From contig BJOX01000247.1 of the NCBI GenBank assembly GCA_009731375.1, positions 128,168 to 192,167 of the forward strand: a stretch of 64,000 nt of DNA. Direction: 5' to 3'. The notes beneath the pieces are model-generated. The model had not been told where the DNA came from. It ran no database searches and was given only the letters and a program-made list of their open reading frames with translations. Source of the DNA: Paulinella micropora (lineage: Eukaryota; Cercozoa; Imbricatea; Euglyphida). The first letter of the stretch is position 1; the number at the start of each line of letters is the position of its first letter. A program made the translations under genes and the position numbers. Below, in pieces: positions 1 through 8,159 of the stretch.

Positions 1-418
1 GGGGGGGGGGGGGGGGGGGGGGGGGGGATCTTCAAAAAGTTATCTAGTTGCAAAAGTTGCAAAAGTTGCAAAAGTTGAACTAGTTGAAAAAGTTAAAAAA
101 AATTTAAAAAGTTTTCTAAAAACAAGGTTAAATTCTTTCAGCTTTCTTACTTTTCCTGACATTTCGCAAAAGTTATATGCAGCCGTCTATAAGAAATGTA
201 ACAGCATATGAGGCCGCCTAAAATAAAATACAACCCAACATATTGCAGTTGAGAAAAAAATTACAACAGAATCTATGGAGCTGTGTAAAAAAAAAAGAAG
301 ATAGTTGAAAAAGTTGAAAATTTTAAAGTTCAATTTGAAAAAGTTGAATATTTCAACTTTTTCAACTTTTGAAACTAAGTTAACTTTTTCAACTAGGGGG
401 GGGGGGGGGGGGGGGGGG
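1..418. repeat. A+T-rich, terminal-like low-complexity region with poly-G tracts
   Basis: The window opens with 27 G and closes this segment with 23 G (396-418) next to an N gap. Between them lie short tandem copies of a GTTGCAAAA-like unit (about 50-77). A perfect 17-bp inverted repeat is also present: CTAGTTGAAAAAGTTAA at 80-96 and its complement at 380-396. No credible gene is seen. It may be the left terminal repeat of the polinton-like virus, but no matching right terminus is visible, so this is inference. Confidence 0.5.
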
Positions 419-446
419 NNNNNNNNNNNNNNNNNNNNNNNNNNNN
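419..446. other. Assembly gap (28 N)
   Basis: Run of N directly after a poly-G tract. The true length and content are unknown. Confidence 0.99.
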
Positions 447-734
447 GGGAAGCTTTTCGTGCCACTATCTACTCCAAGCACCTTTTGGCCACCGAACCCT
501 AGGGTGCACCAAAAAAGTCAACCTTGTCAGAAGACAAAAAAAACATGTATGAATATACAATGTCACCAAACTAACAGAGTAGAAAACCAACCAGATACAG
601 CGCATCTTTCAAACACATAAGCAATCCAAAGACGCCTCCAGGTTCTGCTGAAAGTGAAGCCCAACTCCAATTTTTTTAAGGGGCGCACTTAGAACTTGTA
701 ACAGTGGCAGAAATACGAGCGGAAGTATTTACCA
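447..734. other. Non-coding A+T-rich stretch
   Basis: No ORF with protein-like composition, RNA gene or repeat is recognised here. It leads into the first PLV gene. Confidence 0.5.
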
Positions 735-1071
735 ATGCCCCCTAGATTACATCCTCCACCACCAATCATAGAGACGGAAGACCTCACACCCGAATTAAAA
801 AACCGTGTGCTAGATGTCCAAATTAAGCAGGAAAAAAAAATTAGACCACGAATATGAGGACAGCTGGGATTGCTGTTTGACTAAGCGAAAAACCGACAGC
901 CGTCTTATTAAGTATTTGTTTCAAATGGGTATCATTATCTCCATCATCACCCTTTGTATCGTGAGGTTGTCTGAAAAGAACTTGCCGTGCGAAGTTGCTA
1001 ACACTTATGTCGGTATTTTGACCTTACTCATCGGCATCTGCCTTCCTTCGCCTTCTAGTTCAAAGAAATGA
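735..1071 (+). CDS. Small two-helix membrane protein of the PLV, frameshifted
   Basis: The frame from ATG 735 encodes a proline-rich start (MPPRLHPPPPIIETEDL) and runs into a nine-A run at 832-840. There the reading moves to the frame ending at 1071. The joined product is about 110 residues. Its second half has two hydrophobic segments (around GIIISIITLCIV and YVGILTLLIGI) and ends LPSPSSSKK. I recall small two-helix proteins with a similar LPSP-type tail in PLV genomes, which supports the frame choice. An ORF also starts at ATG 814 in the second frame, so a shorter 85-residue protein is the alternative. The A-run shift may be a consensus error. Function unknown; a virion membrane or host-membrane role is only a guess. 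Confidence 0.5.
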
Positions 1072-1311
1072 GCATTCATATAGTTGAGTTTTATACCAAG
1101 AGCTATCACCAGCACAGATTAGCGGAATAGCTTCATCAAAACTACGACACATATTATTTCCATTATTTATGAAAACACATTTAAATTTGGTTTCTATTCC
1201 TTTTTGAATACAATAAACACACGATTCATTTTTTTTATCGCTGACCCGTGAATAGAAATCACAAGCAGTCCGACCTAACACAGAGCACACAAATAATAAT
1301 ATTAATAACAT
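1060..1311 (-). CDS. Small secreted cysteine-containing protein
   Basis: The 83-residue ORF starts with a clear signal-peptide-like hydrophobic stretch (MLLILLFVCSVLG). The mature part has several cysteines, including CVYC, that could form disulphides. It is convergent with the upstream membrane-protein gene and overlaps its 3' end by 12 bases, typical of compact viral gene packing. The upstream DNA is very A+T-rich. No family is recognised. A secreted or envelope-associated role is inference from the signal peptide alone. Confidence 0.4.
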   Translation of the reverse strand: MLLILLFVCSVLGRTACDFYSRVSDKKNESCVYCIQKGIETKFKCVFINNGNNMCRSFDEAIPLICAGDSSWYKTQLYECSFL

Positions 1312-1333
1312 AATATATTATACAAAATATAGT

Positions 1334-1695
1334 ATGACTGATTTCAAATACCAAAAGATTATTTTCTGAGTAATGATTTTGTTGGCGGTAGCAAGACATT
1401 TGACAAAAACATTCAAATGAACTTTACCCCGACCAGAATGAATGTTAAGTTTATCCACTATATGAATGACTCTTCTGAGACGAAAACGAAAATCCTTTAT
1501 ATGGACCGCATCGGCATTATCGGCACATTCGCAGACAGCACCACGGCGAACATTTCAAACCTCGGATATAATCTTGGAAATATCGGCTGGACCGACGGGC
1601 AGTATTCGTTTAGGGTATTGAAAACAGACAGCGGTAATATTGAGACTGACCAACTAGCTGGAAGAATTGTTATTTGTTTAGAATTTTTGGCTTGA
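1334..1695 (+). CDS. Small PLV protein, probable virion component, frameshifted
   Basis: The clear coding frame (NDFVGGSKTFDKN ... AGRIVICLEFLA) is open from about 1342 to the TGA at 1693-1695. Its first internal ATG is 1417, but protein-like sequence extends upstream of it. ATG 1334 opens a short frame (MTDFKYQKI) that hits TGA at 1367, so a one-base shift near 1355-1365 probably separates the true start from the body. The product would be about 120 residues. No domain is recognised. The gene lies immediately before the packaging ATPase, 15 bases upstream of its ATG, which suggests a structural or assembly gene. Confidence 0.5.
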
Positions 1696-1710
1696 AGAAA
1701 ATATAGAGTG

Positions 1711-2541
1711 ATGGAAAAAATTAACGATATACGAGTTAGACCAGTCAAGCAAAACGGAGATGGTGAAAAACTCGCCAAGGGATACAAGTTATTTGAGGAG
1801 CCTTATTCTAACATATTTTTGCTTGCCAGAAAAAAATCGGGGAAGACAACGGCACTGTTTGAAATCTTGAAACGAACGACCGACAAAAAGACCCGTATTG
1901 TCATTATAGCCAGCACGATACATAAAGACCACATCTACAAAGAAATGGTTAAGCACTTCAAGAAGAAGGACAATCCAATTGCTATATACACATATTTGAA
2001 AACGGACGGATACAGTGTGATTGATTACGAGTTAGACAAACTCAATAAGCCAGACGAGGAGCAAGAAGAAGGCGAGATTGTTCAGGATGGTAAAGATGAA
2101 GTAGAAAAGCCGAAGTTTATTTATTTTGGAAAAGAGGACGAAAAGAAGAAACAGGAGGGAGGAGAAAAACCACCGAGACTGAGCAAATACATTACACCAG
2201 AAGTCGTGTTCGTGTTAGATGATTTGGGTAGTGGGTTGAGAGATAAGTCCGTTAGCGACCTGTTGAAAAAAAATAGGCATTATAAAAGTAAGGTGATTAT
2301 GAGTTCGCAATATCTGAACGACCTAAAACCTGAGGCGATTAAACAGCTAGACTACCTTCTTATTTTTCCAGGTCAGAGTGTGGATAAGATAGAACTCGTG
2401 TATAAACATCTGGACCTCGGCTACGACCTTGAATACTTCATTGAAAAATACCACGAGGCGACGAAAGAGAGGTTTAACTTTTTGTATGTGGATGCGGTGT
2501 CTGATGAATTACGAAAGAACTTCAATATTCGTTTAAAGTAA
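1711..2541 (+). CDS. Genome-packaging ATPase (A32/FtsK-HerA type)
   Basis: A 276-residue P-loop ATPase that would drive viral DNA into the capsid. The Walker A motif ARKKSGKT lies at residues 39-46, with Ala replacing the usual first Gly. The Walker B strand VVFVLDD is near residues 165-171. Between them is a charged insertion rich in E and K. A32-like ATPases are core genes of PLVs, virophages and larger relatives. Start chosen at ATG 1711 rather than the overlapping GTG at 1708. The gene is intact, unlike most of its neighbours, and ends at TAA. It is followed by about 95 bases of A+T-rich DNA before a stem-loop repeat and the core-like gene. Confidence 0.85.
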   Translation: MEKINDIRVRPVKQNGDGEKLAKGYKLFEEPYSNIFLLARKKSGKTTALFEILKRTTDKKTRIVIIASTIHKDHIYKEMVKHFKKKDNPIAIYTYLKTDGYSVIDYELDKLNKPDEEQEEGEIVQDGKDEVEKPKFIYFGKEDEKKKQEGGEKPPRLSKYITPEVVFVLDDLGSGLRDKSVSDLLKKNRHYKSKVIMSSQYLNDLKPEAIKQLDYLLIFPGQSVDKIELVYKHLDLGYDLEYFIEKYHEATKERFNFLYVDAVSDELRKNFNIRLK

Positions 2542-2611
2542 TTTTATTATTATTTATTTTTTTCATACATTATATAGGAACCTTTTTTGAAAAAAAGCTT
2601 CACCAAAAACC

Positions 2612-2636
2612 GGAGGTGCGGAGGCGGAGTCTCTGC
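2612..2636 (+). repeat. Start-proximal stem-loop repeat, copy 1
   Basis: A G+C-rich 25-mer with stem GCGGAG/CTCTGC (one G-T pair) directly abutting the ATG at 2637. Near-identical copies lie at 2976-3000 and 8133-8157. Confidence 0.75.
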
Positions 2637-2948
2637 ATGCCAACATCACCAGTTATTATTTCACAACCAGCGGGATACAATATCGGATACAATCCAAGCC
2701 CAGTCAAAATGCCACAAGCAGGAGGAAAGAAGAAAGGAAAAAAGAAACAAACAGGAGGCAAAGTAAACTGGAAAAAAGTCGGATAAGCGATATTGGATGC
2801 TAATAGGTTTATCAAGAAGAATCAATTGATTTCAAGGGGTGCTACTTTTCTGAGCGATGTCGGAGTGCCTTATGCGGACCGTGTAGCGAAGGCCGCGATG
2901 ATGCAAGGATACGGCAAGCAACGAGGAGGAGCCGTTAAGTTTAGGTAG
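2637..2948 (+). pseudogene. Small basic core-like protein, interrupted by a TAA
   Basis: The frame from ATG 2637 to TAG 2946-2948 spans 103 codons with one internal TAA at 2784-2786. The first half has lysine/glycine tracts (GGKKKGKKKQTGG). The second half is KKNQLISRGATFL ... GYGKQRGGAVKFR. The basic, glycine-rich composition and the RGGA tail resemble small core or DNA-condensing proteins of adenovirus-like and PLV particles; that role is inferred. The reading frame is preserved on both sides of the stop, so this is a point nonsense change (CAA to TAA would restore Gln) or an error, not long-term decay. Confidence 0.5.
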
Positions 2949-2962
2949 GGACAAGCCCCTAC
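2945..2962. repeat. GC-rich short palindrome, copy 1
   Basis: Imperfect palindrome of the form GTAGGG-N-CCCCTAC with an ACAAG centre, overlapping the end of the core-like gene. Related to copies at 4201, 4336 and 10599. Confidence 0.6.
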
Positions 2963-2975
2963 AACCCCACAATAT

Positions 2976-3000
2976 GGAGGTGCGGAGGCGAAGTCTCTGC
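2976..3000 (+). repeat. Start-proximal stem-loop repeat, copy 2
   Basis: Second copy of the 25-mer seen at 2612. It lies 43 bases upstream of the ATG of the coiled-coil gene and two bases before another ATG. Confidence 0.75.
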
Positions 3001-3043
3001 GAATGTAAAATCTTATATTAATTTTTTGTCTAACAATATACAT

Positions 3044-3841
3044 ATGAAAAAATTAAGAAGAGGAGGTGTGCGAAAACAACGACCGCCGAGGATATACAGA
3101 ACCAAAGATGGCAAGCCGTACATTAAAGTGAAAGGCAAACGAGCATATCTCAACTTTGGCGAGAAAACGAATGACCTTTCAACACTTCAAATCGTTAAAC
3201 TGTTTTTGAAATATATGAACAAACCCAACCGTCGGGGTAAAGCTCGCGAGAAAGTAATTAAGTCCGAATTCAACCGCCTTGAACACGAGAACCGCAACCA
3301 GGTAAATAATCAGCTAGATAAACTCAAACTGGAAAAGTATGAGCAAATACACGAGCTAGAAAAGAAAGACAAAGAAGCAAAAGAACAACAAAAGAAAATA
3401 GAAGAGCGAGAAGCAGAAACGAAAAGAAATGAACTCGCACTCATACAGACTGAAACAGCTCAAGCTCAAAGAATGGCTACTATTGACGGAGAAATAAAAA
3501 GACAAAATGTGATTAACGATGCTTTGGTTGAAAGAGCAAGAGCATTGAATGAAGTAAAAGGTGAATTAAAAAGAAGTGAAAGAAAACAAAGGGAAAGAAA
3601 AGGAAGACAGTATGTTTTGTCCGAAGAAGAAGCCATAGCATTTGCTGAGGAAATTCAAAGAAGGAATGATGAAGCGAAACAACGACAAGACGATTTAAGA
3701 CAGCAAGCAATGGAAGCAGAACAGAAAGCGGAGGAATCAGACAGAAAAGCATTTATAGCAAATCTAGAAAGAGCTCAAACTTTATTTGCTAGTGGTGGCA
3801 AGAAAAGACAGATTAGTGTCAATAGTTTAGCACAAAACTAG
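3044..3841 (+). CDS. Basic N-terminal domain plus long coiled-coil protein
   Basis: A 265-residue protein starting at ATG 3044 (a TTG 18 bases upstream is less likely). The N-terminus is strongly basic (KKLRRGGVRKQRPPRIY), followed by a short motif with GKPYIKVKGKRAYL. From about residue 90 to the end it is a charged K/E/Q-rich helix, predicted coiled coil. PLVs often carry such a protein between the ATPase and protease, and a structural or scaffolding role is plausible but unproven. It ends at TAG 3839-3841. The downstream protease frame is already open at 3829, so the two may once have been joined or overlapping. Confidence 0.6.
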   Translation: MKKLRRGGVRKQRPPRIYRTKDGKPYIKVKGKRAYLNFGEKTNDLSTLQIVKLFLKYMNKPNRRGKAREKVIKSEFNRLEHENRNQVNNQLDKLKLEKYEQIHELEKKDKEAKEQQKKIEEREAETKRNELALIQTETAQAQRMATIDGEIKRQNVINDALVERARALNEVKGELKRSERKQRERKGRQYVLSEEEAIAFAEEIQRRNDEAKQRQDDLRQQAMEAEQKAEESDRKAFIANLERAQTLFASGGKKRQISVNSLAQN

Positions 3842-4200
3842 GGTGGAAAACGAGGGGGAGCAAACACGGAAACAAAGATGTTGAAGGCAGAACGGCCAAA
3901 GGTTATATTCAAGAAATCATAGCTGTTAGACAGGGCGAACTTAACATAACCCCTAATATGACACTTGAAGAATTGGAAAATGCTTTAATAGGTCTAACCG
4001 CACAGGGTGGAACTGGTGCTAAAAAATTGGAAGATATCATAAAAAAAATATTAACTAAGATGATGATAAAAAAGCATTTGAAACGAAGTGAATGGAAGAC
4101 CAAATCAAAGAAAAAAGAATTAGTAAATACCCTAATAAACAAAATGTATGCCGACCCAAACACATATAAAGCACTTTCAAATGAATTCCAGATACAACCA

Positions 4201-4218
4201 GCAGGGGCAAGCCCCCGC
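4201..4218. repeat. GC-rich short palindrome, copy 2
   Basis: GCAGGGGCAAGCCCCCGC inside the protease linker, contributing residues AGASPR in frame. Confidence 0.55.
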
Positions 4219-4335
4219 ACCCCCGAGGTGGAGGAAGATACACCAACAGAAGAGCAACAACCGCCACCAGAAACACCACCAGAGCAACAACAACCACCAC
4301 CCACAGAAGTTCAACAAGAGGTAGATATGGGGGTT

Positions 4336-4356
4336 GTAGGGGGAGGAGGCCCCTAC
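4336..4356. repeat. GC-rich short palindrome, copy 3
   Basis: GTAGGGG and CCCCTAC arms around a GAGGAGG centre, inside the protease gene and read in frame as VGGGGPY. Nearly identical to the copy at 10599. Confidence 0.65.
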
Positions 4357-4909
4357 CGAGGGCTAATGACGGATGAAATAGACAACATTATGAAAAAGCA
4401 CGAATGGTATTTGGGGACTGTGGCGAGCGACGAAATAAACAAACTGAAACCAGAAAAAAGAAAGACTCTTTGAAGTATGGTTTTATAATGAACACAGACC
4501 CGAGCACCAAAAAGGGGCAACCTTGGATTGCAGTTTATACTTCTTTAGACGGCGATAGAAGCATAGAGATATACGACCCACTCGCTTTGTATAAGCCTAC
4601 TGAAGGCTTTCTACATCAAATGAAACAGCTTATTGAAAAGAGTAGGCCGAGCACATACTTATTAATGAAGGTTAATCAGGTTAAAAACCAAAGTGATACG
4701 AGCACAACCTGCGGATGGCACAGTATTAGGTTTTTGTTAGAGCTGTCGAAAGGTAATAGGTTTAAATTTAGTTCGGGTTTCACAGACTTAAAAGAAGAAG
4801 AAGCAGAAAAATTAAAAGCACAGAATGGGTATGGATTTGATACATATATATGAATTTTGTATTAAAGGAAACAGATATAAAACATATAAAAACTTATAAA
4901 AGAACACAA

Positions 4910-5559
4910 ATGCCAGACTACAAGCAAGGAAAGATTTACTCAATCCGCTCACACCAGACTGACAAGATTACATTGGCTCAACATGTCAACCTCTTTCTCA
5001 TAGAATGAGCGGGCATAGAAGTGATTACAAAAACACATTGAAACAGAATTCTTCTTTTGAATTATTGTGTTTTCCTGATGCCTACATTGAACTCATTGAA
5101 ATATATCCATGTAATAGCAAAATAGAATTACTGAAGAGAGAAGGTGAAATAATAAGAAACACCAACTGTGTCAATAAAATAGTTTCTGGAAGAACTCGTA
5201 ATGAATATTATGAAGATAAGAAAGATAATATTCTACCAAAATGTAAGGAATACAGAGAAAAAAACAGAGCCAGAATTTCTACATACCTAAGGGAATATTA
5301 TAAAATTCACAGAGAAAAATTTACAGAAAAGCAAAGAGAATACAACAAAACACACAAATTTGAAAAAGCAAAAAAAGATAAAGAATATGCTATGATGAAT
5401 AAAGAAAAAATAAGAGAGAGACAACAAAGAAAATATACTTGCGAGTGTGGTGCTTGCTTAACTCAAGTCAAAAAGAATAGGCACGAAAAAACAAACAAAC
5501 ATATAAATTACATTAATAGTTTTTATAATTTTGAAGATATCCAAAAATTATTTGTATAA
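4910..5559 (+). pseudogene. GIY-YIG endonuclease, frameshifted
   Basis: ATG 4910 opens MPDYKQGKIYSIRSHQTDKI, which holds the first half of the GIY-YIG signature. One base appears missing near 4967-4970. In the next frame the sequence continues YIGSTCQPLSHRMSGHR, the second half of the signature and its conserved Arg region, and stays open to TAA at 5559. The middle is a basic K/E-rich helix with repeated Y/K segments. The C-terminus has YTCECGACLTQVKKNRHEKT, a small Cys/His motif that in my recollection is common in viral GIY-YIG proteins. Such nucleases act as homing or repair nickases. The full product would be about 216 residues. Confidence 0.75.
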
Positions 5560-5566
5560 TATAGCA

Positions 5567-6379
5567 ATGGATTATAAAGGTGGTCGTGCGACTGGTATTT
5601 ACTATATTAACAGTAAAAATAGGATAAATGGTACAGATTCAAATTTTAGTTATGAAGTGAATATGAAATCGCTAGACAACCCGACACACTGTAAAATTTT
5701 ACACATCTATGTGCCAAAGTCGTATTACTCTGTGGCAAGTCCTTACAACACTTTTATTCTGAGTGAAGATGGATACGAGGCACTCATTACGATACCCGAG
5801 GGCAACTACACAATGAACAACTTAAAAAATAAGCTGGCCGAGGTGCTAACCGCAGACAGTCCCAACGACTACACATACACAGTCACGAGCAACAATACCA
5901 ACATTGAACCAGAAGACGGCAAGCTATTATTTACCGTAGCGAATAACGGAGGCATTCAACCCCGGTTTATATTTGACACCGAAACTCGCATCCACGAAGT
6001 TATGGGTTTTGACCGCGACTCAACATACTTCTTTGCTAATAATACCATTAGGTCTCCAAATGTCATAATTTTGACGGGTGAAAAAACATTGTATCTACAA
6101 TCGGACCTCATTGGCGAAGGCGATAATCACGTGCTCCAAGAAATATACACGGCGAATGAAATACCATTCGGCTCTGTTATCTACGACGGCTCGGGCAGTG
6201 AATACGGAAAACGGCTATCTACTAGTTCAAGCAATGTGTATCGGTTTTACTTAACTGACGAAAACGACCAACCAATTAACCTAAACGGTTTGGGTATTGT
6301 AATGACATTGTTGATTTACCGCGAGACGAATTATTTTAATTTATTTGCATCATTTTTTAATTTGTTAAAAAGCCGTTAA
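5567..6379 (+). CDS. Minor capsid (penton) protein
   Basis: A 270-residue protein from ATG 5567 to TAA 6377-6379; an in-frame ATG at 5531 overlaps the nuclease gene and is less likely. Features expected of PLV pentons are the opening YYINSKNRINGTDSNFSYEV, the segment VPKSYYSVASPYNTF, the EGNYTMNNL turn and the terminal NLNGLGIVMTLLIYR. The predicted fold is a single jelly-roll that closes the icosahedral vertices. It sits directly upstream of the major capsid gene, the usual PLV order. The gene is intact. Confidence 0.8.
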   Translation: MDYKGGRATGIYYINSKNRINGTDSNFSYEVNMKSLDNPTHCKILHIYVPKSYYSVASPYNTFILSEDGYEALITIPEGNYTMNNLKNKLAEVLTADSPNDYTYTVTSNNTNIEPEDGKLLFTVANNGGIQPRFIFDTETRIHEVMGFDRDSTYFFANNTIRSPNVIILTGEKTLYLQSDLIGEGDNHVLQEIYTANEIPFGSVIYDGSGSEYGKRLSTSSSNVYRFYLTDENDQPINLNGLGIVMTLLIYRETNYFNLFASFFNLLKSR

Positions 6380-6488
6380 CCCGCAAGTGTTTTTTTTAGA
6401 TCGTAAGTTTACAATTAATTTTAGAATTATTTATTTTTTTTCTCGTATTACAATATAAAGCGACCTTTTAAAAATCGTTTTTGAGATC

Positions 6489-6517
6489 GTAAGTGGTTTT
6501 TGAAAAAAAGCACTTAC
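6489..6517. repeat. Left arm of inverted repeat flanking the major capsid gene
   Basis: A 29-bp sequence beginning GTAAGTGG and ending GCACTTAC, ending five bases before the capsid ATG. It is the exact reverse complement of 7988-8016 and is itself a near-palindrome. Confidence 0.85.
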
Positions 6518-6522
6518 ACGAA

Positions 6523-7991
6523 ATGCCAACACAACACGGAGGCGAACTAGATTTCAGCAAGACTGACTAGATCAGTGCTTCTTATCGTTTGAATAAGCTA
6601 GCCCCTCGTGAGGGTTCTGGAACATTTGAAGTTACCACTGCTGGCGGACAAGAACGAAGCTTTGACCTTATCAATCGTCCGTTCAATCTCGCCCGCTCTT
6701 ATTTGAGCTTTACTTGTACTCTGAGAACAGGTGGTGCTAACATTTATAGTATAATTTTTATGGACTGCCTTTCATCCATTAGACAAATTCAACTTCAGAC
6801 CCGTAGCGGTGTTTATTTGTGCGACCTTAATAACCTCGGGACGGTTACTAAAATGCTTTGGAAGCCCGAGACATCTTTGGAGGATTTCTTAGACCTTCCT
6901 AATCACGATATCGCTACTGGATACGGCTGTATGCTTCAAAAGTGTAATGCGATGGATTGATTAATGTTAGTGCTGTTGAAGCTACCAGAACAGATTTTCG
7001 TGGAATGACTGATGGTGCTAACAATGTGGCGGCGAGAACTCTTGCTATGTTTGCTGAACCGTCCATCGGAGCTCGCCGTCATAATGATACAGCAATAAGT
7101 GACGGGAGTGGCACACTTTCGCCTGTAAATGTTAATTACAACGAAGCAAAGTATTTGGCAGGTGTTAATGGTGCCGCTGCTATCAATGTTAAAATTCCTT
7201 TGAGTATGCTCATTAATACTATTTTCGCTCTTGATAAAACCATTATGTTTCCTGAGATTTTGACGATGCGGATTGTGTGGAATGCGACAGACAGAGCTAG
7301 CTATACAGTGACTAATGGTGCGGCGACTGCTATTAATACTGCGAATGTCGGCTCCGCAGCGACGGCTGTCAGTGCTGATATTACTAATCTTGCTTTGTTT
7401 CTGGCTGTTGAAACTAATCCTGATGTCATTCAATCCATTCAGGCGAAGATTGCTAGCCCTGAGGGTATGAGCTTTAACATTGATTATCCTTATGTGTATA
7501 AAAACACTATCGCAGCGAGCACAACACAAAACATTATTATGAGATTTGACCGCGGACACGGTCGCAGATTGAAGAAGATTTATCACTCTGTTTTCAATAA
7601 TTCGGAAACAAAGAATACGGCTTATGACCACGATAACAGAGCACAGGCTAAGGTTGTAAGTTTTTACACCACACTTGACGGAGCACGACAGCAGGAGTTT
7701 AATATTGATACCTCCCTAGAAGAAGACTATATGTATTTGAAGTCAAAGATTGAGGGCTCAGCTTTGTTGAATGCGGACATATACAAATATAACTGGTTTT
7801 GGTGTGATGCTTGGGATAACACTCGTCCGCTGTGGAGCAAGGACCAGAATGAGATTAGCGGACTTGACCTGTCTATGGAGCGACGATGGGAATTCATTGC
7901 GACGACTGCGAATAATGCTCACAACCATTACACCGTGGCCATTACTCAGCGAGAAGTTCAAGTGAAGGCGAATACCATTACTATCTCGTAA
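6523..7991 (+). pseudogene. Major capsid protein (double jelly-roll), one stop and one frameshift
   Basis: The frame from ATG 6523 starts MPTQHGGELDFSKTD, hits TAG at 6568-6570, and continues ISASYRLNKLAPREGSGTF to 6960. A one-base shift at about 6955 then moves to the frame ending at TAA 7989-7991. Total span is about 490 codons, a normal PLV capsid length. Position after the penton, size and long beta-rich composition support a double jelly-roll capsomer. The stop would be repaired by a single T-to-C change to Gln. Perfect inverted repeats flank the gene, and the right arm includes the stop codon. Confidence 0.75.
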
Positions 7992-8016
7992 GTGCTTTTT
8001 TTCAAAAACCACTTAC
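7988..8016. repeat. Right arm of inverted repeat flanking the major capsid gene
   Basis: Exact 29-bp reverse complement of 6489-6517. Its bases 2-4 are the TAA stop codon of the capsid gene. Confidence 0.85.
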
Positions 8017-8020
8017 ACAG

Positions 8021-8036
8021 GCTCGACAAGTCGAGC
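8021..8036 (+). terminator. Perfect hairpin followed by T-run
   Basis: GCTCGA-CAAG-TCGAGC (6-bp stem, 4-base loop) followed by TTTTT. It lies 30 bases after the capsid stop and looks like a transcript-end hairpin. Function is inferred from shape alone. Confidence 0.5.
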
Positions 8037-8132
8037 TTTTTGCTGGCAAAAATCTCAAAAATTAATAAAAAAAATTTAGATTTATTTTTTTCATAATATA
8101 AAACCTACGGTCGTAGACAGTATAAGAAACTT

Positions 8133-8157
8133 GGAGGTGCGGAGGCGAAGTCTCTGC
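8133..8157 (+). repeat. Start-proximal stem-loop repeat, copy 3
   Basis: Third copy of the 25-mer at 2612 and 2976, ending two bases before the ATG of the fibre-like gene. Confidence 0.75.
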
Positions 8158-8159
8158 TA

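Larger units (their letters stand above)
3829..4853 (+). pseudogene. Adenovirus-type cysteine protease (capsid maturation), frameshifted
   Basis: The frame open from 3829 to 4473 has no ATG before 3958. It carries a helical N-terminal region, a P/Q-rich linker and the protease entry (GLMTDEIDNIM). The frame ending at 4853 carries the catalytic half. The switch lies in the A-rich run near 4455-4468. Visible motifs are NTDPSTKKGQPWIAVY, the acidic IEIYDPLA and the nucleophile context TTCGWHSIRFL. In adenain-like proteases a His precedes the Trp of the first motif; here the codon reads Pro (CCT). So the gene is both frameshifted and lacks the expected catalytic His. The family normally cleaves capsid precursors. 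The Cys, acidic residue and upstream Gln (VKNQ) are retained. Confidence 0.7.

Noticed and set aside
1-27. Poly-G as telomere or real terminus
   Set aside because: Similar poly-G/C tracts sit beside N gaps throughout, so sequencing or assembly behaviour is a better explanation.
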